From NCBI GenBank assembly GCA_964577955.1, contig CAZOAZ010000023.1, positions 1-64,000 on the forward strand: a stretch of 64,000 nucleotides of DNA, given 5' to 3'. A program made the translations under genes and the position numbers. This stretch comes from CADEEX01 sp964577955 (GTDB lineage Bacteria > Acidobacteriota > Vicinamibacteria > Vicinamibacterales > CAVVIG01). The notes under the pieces were generated by a model. It did not search any database and was not told where the DNA came from. It was given only the letters and a program-made list of their open reading frames with translations. Of this stretch, positions 34,386 to 42,606 are shown one piece after another (the first letter of the stretch is position 1; each line of letters starts with the position of its first letter).

Positions 34386-35341
34386 ATCGCCATCAACTGT
34401 TTGGTCGAGATTGTCGAAATGCCGTCAATTGGCGTCGCGTACTTCCACGGATCGTAGACGCGGGTGAACTTCACCGGCGACGCCTTCCACAGCGCGCGGA
34501 TGTCGTCGAATTCGCTTTGCGGTCGCCTGAACATCCAGCCGTTTCTCACGTAGTTGCCGCTGAACACTTTGCCATTCCGCCGCCAGAACCACCAGAAATG
34601 CGCCATCGAGCGGAACGTGTAAGGCGCCGAATACTCCAGCGACCCGAGAATCGACATGTCCATGCCGATGAAGTAGGCCTCGGCGAATCCCATGAAGCTG
34701 AGGATCGGATAGAGCGCAATCGCCGCCGAGTTCATGAACGTCGTGGCGCACTGGAGCACCGCCACGCCGTCGCGCTCGAGCGGCGCGAAGTATTTCTGCA
34801 CGTCGAAGGTGTTCTCGTTCGGCGCGTGCTCGTAGTAGTAGGCGCGATCACGATAGGCGAAGTTCGGAAAGTACTCGTCCTGCAGCGCGCGATCGACGAT
34901 CAGTTTCGTTTCGGGGACGCGGGCCAGCAGGTCGTAGGGAGAGTCCTTCAGGTAAACGTCAGGCCGCCACTTGTAGCGCTTGTGCGGCCCGCGGTGCACC
35001 CGCCACGGGACGTAGTACTCGTCGAAATGATCCCGCAGCTCCTGCGCCACCGTCCGGAACGGCGGCTTCAGCATCCAGTCGATGTTGATCTGCGCCAGAA
35101 ACGATCGGTAGATGAAGTGCTGAATCGCGTTGTCCTTGGCCTTCTCCGGAAAGAGCAGCAGGTGATAGTCGGGCGCGCCGGCGGCGGCGATGAAGCCCGG
35201 CGTCAGCGCCTTGGTCTCGACCAGCGTGACGAAACCGGATCGTCGCAGCCAGCCGAAGTCGAAGCCGTGGGCCAGCAGCGACGGACCGCCAAAGACGACG
35301 AGCGCGCGTTGACCGCGATGCCGACCGCGGAGCCGAACCAT
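34382..35341 (-). CDS. DUF115/Maf-like protein (putative glycan transferase)
   Basis: A 319-residue protein beginning at ATG 35341 just after a palindromic repeat. VVFGGPSLLAHGFDFGWL with VTLVETKAL, and later TTFMNSAAIALYPILSFMGFAEAYFIGMDM, follow the pattern of the DUF115/MptE-like domain, which also forms the core of Maf motility-associated glycosylation proteins; GT42 sialyltransferases have a similar look. Maf proteins attach nonulosonic acids to flagellin, and a nonulosonate pathway lies 4-17 kb away, so a transfer role is attractive but unproven. Confidence 0.55.
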   Translation of the reverse strand: MVRLRGRHRGQRALVVFGGPSLLAHGFDFGWLRRSGFVTLVETKALTPGFIAAAGAPDYHLLLFPEKAKDNAIQHFIYRSFLAQINIDWMLKPPFRTVAQELRDHFDEYYVPWRVHRGPHKRYKWRPDVYLKDSPYDLLARVPETKLIVDRALQDEYFPNFAYRDRAYYYEHAPNENTFDVQKYFAPLERDGVAVLQCATTFMNSAAIALYPILSFMGFAEAYFIGMDMSILGSLEYSAPYTFRSMAHFWWFWRRNGKVFSGNYVRNGWMFRRPQSEFDDIRALWKASPVKFTRVYDPWKYATPIDGISTISTKQLMAM

Positions 35342-35356
35342 CAGTGGTAACGGTAG

Positions 35357-35376
35357 GGACAGGCTGCAGCCTGTCC
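35357..35376. repeat. GGACAGGCTG perfect palindrome
   Basis: A 20-base perfect palindrome, GGACAGGCTGCAGCCTGTCC, fills the 46-base gap between the radical SAM gene (35388) and the DUF115-like gene (35341). It could form a hairpin that separates the two genes in the transcript. Confidence 0.6.
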
Positions 35377-35387
35377 GTCCAAAACAA

Positions 35388-37490
35388 TCAGACGAACTCG
35401 CTCGGCGAGACGCGGAAGCCCGGCGTGCTTTCGTAGACCGGCTGTTCACCGGCGACGCCGCTGAACTCGACCGCACGCTGCAGCCGCGACATCGCGATGC
35501 GCGAAATGATCCGGCCGATCGCGTTGATCTCCGTGCCGTACTGCGCGTACTGGCTCTGGAGCATGTCGCGCTGATCGGCGGCGTGGAAGAACGTCACCCG
35601 GATCGGCTCGGCCAGCTTCACCGGCATCCGGTCGAAATCGTGCTCGAAGAGATCGCGGAGGTCGTAGCGGAAGATCTCGCTCTGCGGCTCGCCGAGGGCG
35701 AAGATGTTGCGCTTCCGGGCCGCGCTGTAGCGGCGCAGCTCGCCGAGATAGTCGCCGTATTCGGCATCGGCTGAGGGATTGCGCTCGCGCAGCAGCTCCG
35801 CCGCGACGCCGAATGCCGCATCGTGAATGTCGTCCACCAGGTTCATCAACGCCATCGCCCGGTGGCGGAACAGGACGTTGTTGCCCAGTTCGCCGGCGAT
35901 GTACTGCTCGATCACCTTGCGGTCGCTGCGGATGAAGGCCTCGAGATCCTCCTTCCGATCCCACAGCTCATCCCGGGTCGCCTGGTTGAACGACACGTAG
36001 AGCTCGCGTATACCCGGCGAGAAGGTGTCGCGCCGGGCGTGCAGGACCTCGAGGATCTGCGACGGTGGAATCCCGCACAAACGCAGGAACCGCAACAGCT
36101 CGTAGAGAATCCGGTCCTGATAAAACAGCCCCATCGTCAAGGCAAACTCGCGGCACTCGAGATAGTCCTGAAAGGACATCGTTTTCGAGGCGACCGCGAC
36201 TTCTTCCGGTTCCGCCGAGAGCAGCTCCCGGCCGTCGAACCGATAGGCGCCGAAGCAGCGCGGCACGATGCGGTATTTGGTCTGCAGCTCCCACTGCTGG
36301 ATCGAGGCGTCCGTCGTGAGCTCGGTGCCGTCGAACATCATCAGCGTGAACATCGAGATCAGCTTCATGTCGGCGTCGGCCAGCTGCAGCACAGTCGCCA
36401 TGTGCTTGGCCTTGGTGTCGCCCGGCAGGCCGAGAATGACCTCGGAGTAGGTGTTCGCGTCGCTGGCGTTGAACTGCGTCGCCACCTGCAACAGCTGATT
36501 GGCGGCGATGTTCTGCCGCTTGATATTGATCAGCACCTGGTTGTCGAGCGATTGCACGGAAGCGGAGACGCGTAGACTGCCCTGCAGCAGTTCGGCGCAC
36601 TCCAGCACGCGCTCCTTCTGGTTCTTGCCGGTCGCGACATGGAGGTACGCCGGGTACCCGTAGCGCTCGCGCGTCCGCGCCAGGGCCCGGGTAATCTCGA
36701 GGTCCTGCTTGAACATGCCGAAGTTCACGTCGGCCATGTCGAGGACTTTGCCCTTGTAGCGTTGGGCGATGTACTCGAGCTCGTTCTCAAAACGACTCGC
36801 CGTCTTCCAGTAGACCTTGGTCCGCGCGCCAATCCCGTCGACGCAGAACGTGCAGGCAAACGGGCAGCCGCGATTGCTCTCGAGGAGTGGCGTGAGAGCG
36901 ATTTCTTCCAGGAACGCGTCCAGGTAACCAGCGGTGTACGGCGACGGAATGAGGTCCAGATCGGTCACCCGCTGGGCGACGTCGCTGCCTTTCAGCAGCG
37001 CGCCGTCCACGAACGAGTGACAGCCTTCGATTCCTTTGCGGCGAACCGCCTCGCGATCGCCGCCGGCTTCGTACCACGCGTCGACCACTTTCGTGAATGC
37101 GTCTTCACCTTCGCCGGACACATGGAGGTCCGCCGCCGGGTGCTTCCGCAGCCAGCGCTCGCGGGCGCTATCGTCGATCGGATAGTTCGGGCCGCCGAAC
37201 ACGATCAGCGTATCGGGCTGCCTCTCTCGAATCGCCTGAGCGACGGTGTAGGCGAGGTCGAGGTTCCACATGTAGTTCGACAGACCGACGATCGCCGGCC
37301 GCTCGCGGAGGAAGCCGTCGATGAACTGCTGCGGATGCTTGAAGAGGCGGACTTCGGCGCCGGCGGCATGCGTCGAATACTGATGCAGCCACGACTTGAT
37401 GCAGGCGATCGCGTACGGCATCGTCTCGACGCCGTAGCCCATGGGGGTCACGTGCGCCAGGTCGCCGAGATAGATGAGGTCGCGATTCAT
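35388..37490 (-). CDS. B12-binding-type radical SAM enzyme (2)
   Basis: A 700-residue enzyme. Residues 1-140 are a cobalamin-binding-like domain (AIVGLSNYMWNLDLAY, LIVFGGPNYPID, LHVSGEGEDAF). The radical SAM domain follows with CPFACTFC (Cys209, 213, 216) and GKVLDMADVNFGM. The last 250 residues are helical and unassigned. It is longer than the copies at 25147 and 48559 and clearly not a recent duplicate. Start ATG 37490 overlaps the ABC transporter stop. Product chemistry unknown. Confidence 0.87.
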   Translation of the reverse strand: MNRDLIYLGDLAHVTPMGYGVETMPYAIACIKSWLHQYSTHAAGAEVRLFKHPQQFIDGFLRERPAIVGLSNYMWNLDLAYTVAQAIRERQPDTLIVFGGPNYPIDDSARERWLRKHPAADLHVSGEGEDAFTKVVDAWYEAGGDREAVRRKGIEGCHSFVDGALLKGSDVAQRVTDLDLIPSPYTAGYLDAFLEEIALTPLLESNRGCPFACTFCVDGIGARTKVYWKTASRFENELEYIAQRYKGKVLDMADVNFGMFKQDLEITRALARTRERYGYPAYLHVATGKNQKERVLECAELLQGSLRVSASVQSLDNQVLINIKRQNIAANQLLQVATQFNASDANTYSEVILGLPGDTKAKHMATVLQLADADMKLISMFTLMMFDGTELTTDASIQQWELQTKYRIVPRCFGAYRFDGRELLSAEPEEVAVASKTMSFQDYLECREFALTMGLFYQDRILYELLRFLRLCGIPPSQILEVLHARRDTFSPGIRELYVSFNQATRDELWDRKEDLEAFIRSDRKVIEQYIAGELGNNVLFRHRAMALMNLVDDIHDAAFGVAAELLRERNPSADAEYGDYLGELRRYSAARKRNIFALGEPQSEIFRYDLRDLFEHDFDRMPVKLAEPIRVTFFHAADQRDMLQSQYAQYGTEINAIGRIISRIAMSRLQRAVEFSGVAGEQPVYESTPGFRVSPSEFV

Positions 37491-39367
37491 ACGAGCGGCT
37501 GCTCCGTCAGCCGGGCCGGACGGTCGAACTGCAGACGGCAGAATGTCTGATAGGTAGGGCTCTTTTCAAGCAGCAACTCGTGCGGGCCGATCGCCTCGAT
37601 TCGGCCCTGGTCGAGCACCACAATCCGGTCCGCGTGCGTCACGGTCGAGAGGCGATGCGCGATGACGATGGCGGTGGTCCGCGCGACGACGGTGTTGATC
37701 GCGTCCTGGACGAGACGTTCGGACTGGCTGTCGAGCGCGCTCGTCGCTTCGTCCAGAATGAGAATCTGCGGGTTGTGGACCACCGCGCGGGCAATCGCGA
37801 CGCGCTGGCGCTCGCCGCCCGAGAGGCGCATGCCGCGATCGCCGACGACCGTGTCGTACCCCTCTGGCAGAGCCATGATGAAGTCGTGGGCGTTGGCGAT
37901 GCGCGCGGCCTGCTCGATGTCCTGGTCGCTCAGCTCGTCGCGGCCGTAGCGGATGTTGTTGCGGACGGTGTCGTGGAAGAGCAGGCTCTCCTGCGAGACG
38001 ACGCCGAAGAGCCGCCGATAGTCGTGCTGCTTGAGCGTTTTCAGGTCGACGCCGTCGACGCTGATGGCGCCCGCCGAGGGATCGTGAAGGCGGAGCATCA
38101 GGTCGGCGAGCGTAGACTTCCCCGCTCCGCTCGGGCCGACCAGGGCGACGAACTCGCCCTTGGCGATGTCGAGCGAGAGATCCTGAATCGCCGGCCGGTC
38201 GCCGTACGCGAAGGTCACGTTCCGCAGCTGAATCCCGCGGTCGAACGTTCGCTTGCTGACCGGGCCGTCGACCACTTTCGGCTGCTCGGTCTCGAGCTCG
38301 GCGATCCGCTCCGATGCCGCGCCGAGCGCTTCGATCCAGAGCGCGCTGGTCGCCAGGTGGTTCATCGGCGCGATCAGCGACCTGCCGACGTAGGTAAAGA
38401 GCAGCAGCCCCTGAAACGTCAGTTCGCCGCGCCGGACCTGCAGGATCGCGATGAGGAAGATGCCGAGAATCGCCAGCGAATCCAGAACGGAGCGCGCTGG
38501 AAGCTCCAGCTTTTCGATACGCCCCTTGCGCAACAGTGCCGCGGTCACGGTGTCGATCGTCGTGCGCAGTTTCTTCAATTCGAACGGCTCGGCGCTGAAC
38601 GACTTCGCGACGCGGACGCTCGTGAACGCTTCCTGGAGCGCAGTGATCAGATCGGCCGACGTGTCGGTTTCCTCTCGGGTCAGGCGACGAATCGGACGGC
38701 GGAGCACCTGAGTGATCGCGAACTGCGCGGCCAGCAGTACGAGCGAACCGAACGTCAGCCAGATGCTCGTGCTGAAAAGATACGCTGAGTAGATGACGAT
38801 CTGGACACCGTGGTGCACGATGCTGCGCACCAGCGGGCCGAGGGCCTGCGCGGTGGCGATCGTGTCGACGGTCACGCGCGAAATCAGCTCGCCTGCACGC
38901 TGGCGGCCGAAGAACGCCATGTCCTGCTTGAGCAGGTGCTGGAGCAGATCGAGCTGCATCAGCCGCGCGAAGCGGGCGCGCAACCAGGAGGCGCCGTACT
39001 CGGCGAGGTAGTTCGCCACCGCGACCAGCACCGATTGGACGACGAACAGCAGGCCGAACAGGATCAGCGTGTCGTTGCCGCTGCCCATCCCGTAGCCCGC
39101 GAGCCAGAGCGTGATCCGGGCGCCGAGGTAATTCAGGTTCAGCCACGACGTGCCGGGAGGAATCGGCTGCGGCGCCGAGCCGCCGATGTTGGCGAGCAGG
39201 ACCGCGAGAATCGCCGGCTGCAGCACGGCCAGCAGGTTCGCGACCAGCGTCACGAGGCCGACCAGCACGATGGCCCCGACATGCGGACCGCCGTAGCGGC
39301 GGACCAGCACGCGCGCGGCCGCGAAGCTCGATCGCGGCGCCAATGAGTTAGCGGATGAGCCTGCCAA
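37487..39367 (-). CDS. ABC transporter, fused permease and ATPase (MsbA/PglK-like)
   Basis: The protein has 626 residues: an ABC type-1 transmembrane domain (about six helices, residues 25-330), then an ATPase with Walker A VALVGPSGAGKST, Q-loop GVVSQESLLF, signature RLSGGERQRVAIARA, Walker B ILILDEATSALDS and the switch His in IVIAHRLSTV. It is the only evident exporter in the window and no Wzx-type flippase was found, so it may flip the lipid-linked glycan as PglK does. TTG 39367 overlaps the GT2 gene by 20 bases; TTG 39343, five bases after that gene's stop, is another possible start. Confidence 0.92.
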   Translation of the reverse strand: MAGSSANSLAPRSSFAAARVLVRRYGGPHVGAIVLVGLVTLVANLLAVLQPAILAVLLANIGGSAPQPIPPGTSWLNLNYLGARITLWLAGYGMGSGNDTLILFGLLFVVQSVLVAVANYLAEYGASWLRARFARLMQLDLLQHLLKQDMAFFGRQRAGELISRVTVDTIATAQALGPLVRSIVHHGVQIVIYSAYLFSTSIWLTFGSLVLLAAQFAITQVLRRPIRRLTREETDTSADLITALQEAFTSVRVAKSFSAEPFELKKLRTTIDTVTAALLRKGRIEKLELPARSVLDSLAILGIFLIAILQVRRGELTFQGLLLFTYVGRSLIAPMNHLATSALWIEALGAASERIAELETEQPKVVDGPVSKRTFDRGIQLRNVTFAYGDRPAIQDLSLDIAKGEFVALVGPSGAGKSTLADLMLRLHDPSAGAISVDGVDLKTLKQHDYRRLFGVVSQESLLFHDTVRNNIRYGRDELSDQDIEQAARIANAHDFIMALPEGYDTVVGDRGMRLSGGERQRVAIARAVVHNPQILILDEATSALDSQSERLVQDAINTVVARTTAIVIAHRLSTVTHADRIVVLDQGRIEAIGPHELLLEKSPTYQTFCRLQFDRPARLTEQPLV

Positions 39368-39971
39368 CGCGGTCGGTGAGCGACTTGCCGTGTTTCACGT
39401 AGTTGTAGAGCGGCACCGGGAGGTGAAAGATCTTGTCACGGTCGAGACGATCGAAGAGATCGTGATCCTCGAACACCTTCTTCTTCTTGTTGTACGACCC
39501 GACGCGCTCGAGATGCGAGGTCCTCAGCATCAGCCCGCACGCCAGGCCGTTGTTCTGGAACGACTCGACGGACATGATCTTCTCGTCGTTGTCGGTCAGA
39601 AAGTAGTCGCACGAGACGCCGATGTACTGCGGACAGAACCGCAGGAAGTTGAACAGCATCGGCAGGAACGGCGGCTGGACGTAGTCGTCGGCGTCGACGC
39701 GGACGAAGAACTTGCCGCGCGAATGATCCACCCCGATGCGGGCGCTCGCCCCGACTCCGACATTCTTCCGGTTCACGACCAGCTTGATGTCACCAGCGGC
39801 ATGAAACGTCTTCAGCGCCTCCACCGAGTCGTCGGTACTGTGGTCGTCGACGACGATGATTTCGTATTTGCTGCGTTCGATTTCCTGGCTGAGGAGCGAA
39901 CGCAGGCAGCGGCGTACATAGCTCCCGTAGTTGTAGTTGGTGACGACGACGGAGATGTCCGGGCCCCTCAT
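39348..39971 (-). CDS. Family 2 glycosyltransferase
   Basis: A compact 207-residue GT-A enzyme from ATG 39971 (ATGA overlap with the SAF-less NeuB homologue). It shows ISVVVTNYNYGSYVRRCL, IIVVDDHSTDDSV and the metal site VRVDADDYVQPPFL near residue 90. VFEDHDLFDRL supplies the ED base near 180. Its coupling to the NeuB-like gene hints that it may use, or act next to, the corresponding sugar. Confidence 0.9.
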   Translation of the reverse strand: MRGPDISVVVTNYNYGSYVRRCLRSLLSQEIERSKYEIIVVDDHSTDDSVEALKTFHAAGDIKLVVNRKNVGVGASARIGVDHSRGKFFVRVDADDYVQPPFLPMLFNFLRFCPQYIGVSCDYFLTDNDEKIMSVESFQNNGLACGLMLRTSHLERVGSYNKKKKVFEDHDLFDRLDRDKIFHLPVPLYNYVKHGKSLTDRVGRLIR

Positions 39972-40678
39972 CGGACGACCTTCTCCATCAGGCGGGCGAG
40001 GCGGCACAATTCGGCGAGCTCCGCCGGCGTCGCGCTGCACACGTGATCGGGCCCGGGCAGTCCTTTGTTGAGCGTGAAGTGCTTTTCGAGCACCGTCGCG
40101 CCGCGGCCGACCGCCACCAGCATCGCTTCGATGCCAATCGTGTGGTCGCTGAAACCGTCGTAGATCGATTCCGCGAACGACACCGGCAGCGAGATGTCGC
40201 TGTACTCGCAGGGATACTTCGGCACGCAGTACAGGTAGTGGAGCTGCGGCAGGTCGTACGGCACGTCCTCACGATCCCAGAAGCCGAGCGAAATGAACGC
40301 GTCCTTCCCGGTGGCGAGGATCCGCTCGCACAGTTCCTCGTTCTGCAGCGCGCGGCTGGCGATCTTGTGGCGGCGGACGCCCAGCTCCTCCACCCACTCG
40401 AAGCGCTCGACGTCGAAGACCGAGGCCATGAACTCGATCCCCTCCTCATCACACCACCCCTTCAACCGCTCAGCATCGTCTCTCCCGAACTGCACGGTCA
40501 GCGCCTGGCGGAGCGCCTCGTCGTTGGGATGCGATCCGTTCGGACCGAAGATCTTGTAGGGGTCGTAGAACTGGAATTTCGCGATGTCGGCGCCGGCGAT
40601 CTTCGCCTGCCGGATCATTTCGTGGGCGACGTCGATGCTGCCGTTGTGGTTGATGCCGATCTCAGCGATGACAATCAT
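39968..40678 (-). CDS. NeuB-family synthase domain protein lacking the SAF domain
   Basis: A 236-residue TIM-barrel protein of the sialic/pseudaminic acid synthase family, which condenses phosphoenolpyruvate with an amino sugar. Signatures kept are IAEIGINHNGSIDVA, SDHTIGIEAM with one metal-type His, and LEKHFTLNKGLPGPDH. The catalytic-Cys strand reads LYCVPKYPCEY. NeuB proteins have about 340 residues and end with an antifreeze-like SAF domain that closes the active site; it is absent here, and the next gene begins directly, so this is not a frameshift. A distinct keto-sugar synthase is inferred. Confidence 0.85.
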   Translation of the reverse strand: MIVIAEIGINHNGSIDVAHEMIRQAKIAGADIAKFQFYDPYKIFGPNGSHPNDEALRQALTVQFGRDDAERLKGWCDEEGIEFMASVFDVERFEWVEELGVRRHKIASRALQNEELCERILATGKDAFISLGFWDREDVPYDLPQLHYLYCVPKYPCEYSDISLPVSFAESIYDGFSDHTIGIEAMLVAVGRGATVLEKHFTLNKGLPGPDHVCSATPAELAELCRLARLMEKVVR

Positions 40679-40683
40679 GCGCG

Positions 40684-41931
40684 TCAGAAGTAGATGGAGG
40701 GCAGTTCCGTTCGCAGGCGCTCGAGCCCTGGTCGCAGCGCCTTGACCTTCAGATAGTCGCCACGCCAGTCGACCGCGATAGTACCGGGATAGTAGCGGTT
40801 GATGTAGGTGGCCATTTCAGGAGCGGTGTCTTCGCGCAGGTAGTTGTAGAAATCCTTACGCACGCGGTGAAAGCCGTCGGTGAACCACTTCTCGAAGCCG
40901 AGCCACTGCGGAACCAGTCCCCAGATCACCTCGAGCGGTGTGCCGGCAAAACGGATCTGCAGGACGTCCCAGATCGCGAACTCGTCGAGCTTCGCGTGGA
41001 ACCGTTCCAGAAACGTGCGGCTCATGAGGTGATTCGTCGCACAGCCGAACCACTCGGGACCAGCCTCGCGATGAAACGCCACCCCGTTGACCCGTTCCGG
41101 CGAAACGACGCGCTCGGCAGGTTGTGGCTGTCCGCCGACAAATACCGGCGCCGCTTCGCCGTCGGCGGCCGGCCCGTCGCTCATCCGCCGCCGGGCCGCT
41201 CTCGCCTCGACTCGCCACGGCAGTTCGCGGAGCAGTCCGCCTTCTGCTGGCGACCCGAACGTGCGGATCCAGCGTGAGCGGAGCGCTCGAAGACGCGACG
41301 ACGGCGGACCACCAGCCGGCACGTGATTCTGCGTTTCGGCGGCAAAGTCCGAATGCCAGTCCTCGAGCACCCGGCGAAACGCCGGATCGCGCGAGAAGAT
41401 TGCGAACGCTTCGGCAATCATCTGGTCTTCGAGGCGATCAATCGGCGTCGGTTGATCGTGACGCTCGCGGTAGCGCAGAAACTGATCCTTGGGTATCCGC
41501 CGCTTCTCGTGCCCGGACGCGATCACGTGCACGCCCTTTGCGGGCGCGAACGTCAGCATCGAGGACAGCAACTGCTCCCGCGCCAGCAGCGTGCCCTCGC
41601 CGATGAACAGCACCCAGTCGTAGTCGCGCCAGCGTCCGTCCCGGATGAACTTGTACCAGGCGCCCGAGTCCAGGCTTTCGTCGTTCTGATACTCGATCGT
41701 ATGGACCCCAGGCCGCGACAGCGCGCAGACGCCGCGGACCCGCTCGTCGAACGGACTGAGCTGCTGATTCATGCCCGGCGCGTCGGCCCGGATCGCGCCG
41801 CCGCCGCCGACGTTGTAGAGCACGAAGACGTCGAACGCCTGCAGATCCTGCAGCAGCGTCGTCACCAGCGTCGACTGCATCAGCCACGGCTTGTGATGGA
41901 CGCAGAAGACCAGCGCCAGACGGTTGGCCAT
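40684..41931 (-). CDS. Conserved-looking protein of unknown function
   Basis: I do not recognise this 415-residue protein. It is soluble, starts LALVFCVHHKPWLMQSTL, and has a segment DYDWVLFIGEGTLL in the position where a GT-A transferase would have its nucleotide/metal site, so a glycosyltransferase is possible. A central Arg/Ala-rich region (about 215-265) is probably an insertion. It sits 5 bases after the SAF-less NeuB gene start and 3 bases from a cytidylyltransferase gene, so it likely shares their pathway. Confidence 0.6.
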   Translation of the reverse strand: MANRLALVFCVHHKPWLMQSTLVTTLLQDLQAFDVFVLYNVGGGGAIRADAPGMNQQLSPFDERVRGVCALSRPGVHTIEYQNDESLDSGAWYKFIRDGRWRDYDWVLFIGEGTLLAREQLLSSMLTFAPAKGVHVIASGHEKRRIPKDQFLRYRERHDQPTPIDRLEDQMIAEAFAIFSRDPAFRRVLEDWHSDFAAETQNHVPAGGPPSSRLRALRSRWIRTFGSPAEGGLLRELPWRVEARAARRRMSDGPAADGEAAPVFVGGQPQPAERVVSPERVNGVAFHREAGPEWFGCATNHLMSRTFLERFHAKLDEFAIWDVLQIRFAGTPLEVIWGLVPQWLGFEKWFTDGFHRVRKDFYNYLREDTAPEMATYINRYYPGTIAVDWRGDYLKVKALRPGLERLRTELPSIYF

Positions 41932-41934
41932 CGA

Positions 41935-42606
41935 CTAGACGCGGTGTTCCCGCGATCCGCGCCACAGCGCCTCCGCGAATGCAAAATCTTCTTCGGTGTC
42001 GATGTCGACGATCTCGAAGCGGTCACCCATCTCGACGAGCCTGACCTGTTGCCAGTCCCAGTAGCGGCCGTGCTCGAAGAAATAGCGCTTCTCGAAGAAA
42101 TACAGCGCGTGCGCGAACTCGAGCACCGGCTGGACGGTCTTGCTGTTGATGGTCTTCATGTCGGCCGGAAAATTGAGCGGCCGGTGGTCGAGGCTGATGA
42201 AGTGATTCTGCCGCCTGACGACACCAAAGGCGGGCGCCAGATTGCCGCGGACGCAGTCGCCCAGGAACCCCTGGATCGTTTCCGCGCGGAGAAACGGCAG
42301 GCAGGCGTTGACGATCAGGAGATGCGTAAACGGCACGTCGTGCAGGAACGACAGGATCTCGGTGATCGGCTCGTCGATCGTCGCGCTGCGCTCGCTGCGC
42401 CGGACGAACGGGACCCCGTGGGCCACGCACTTGTCACGAAACGCGTTTTCGTGCCCGGCGAAGAAACCGCGCGTGCCAAACGTCGCGAGTTTCTCGAGCG
42501 CAATGTCCACCAGCGTCGTGCCGGCGAACGGCCGCAGCATCTTGTTCGGGCAGCGCTGGCTTTGCGAACGGCCGAACGAAAACACGCCAATCGAAGGGGT
42601 CGTCAT
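41935..42606 (-). CDS. CMP-sugar (acylneuraminate-type) cytidylyltransferase, second copy
   Basis: A 223-residue nucleotidyltransferase with the family start variant FSFGRSQSQRCPNKMLRPFAG (R-x-x-S-x-R-x-P-x-K-x-L), THLLIVNACLPFL near residue 95 and the C-terminal DIDTEEDFAFAEALW. It differs clearly from the PseF homologue at 47800, including a Phe-Ser where most have an IPAR start. Most likely it activates the product of the SAF-less NeuB homologue. ATG 42606 overlaps the upstream gene (ATGA). Confidence 0.82.
   Translation of the reverse strand: MTTPSIGVFSFGRSQSQRCPNKMLRPFAGTTLVDIALEKLATFGTRGFFAGHENAFRDKCVAHGVPFVRRSERSATIDEPITEILSFLHDVPFTHLLIVNACLPFLRAETIQGFLGDCVRGNLAPAFGVVRRQNHFISLDHRPLNFPADMKTINSKTVQPVLEFAHALYFFEKRYFFEHGRYWDWQQVRLVEMGDRFEIVDIDTEEDFAFAEALWRGSREHRV

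Noticed and set aside
39348..40678. Possible frameshift that removed the SAF domain of the short NeuB homologue
   Set aside because: The sequence after its stop immediately encodes a normal GT2 protein in an ATGA overlap; no SAF-like peptide is found in any frame there.
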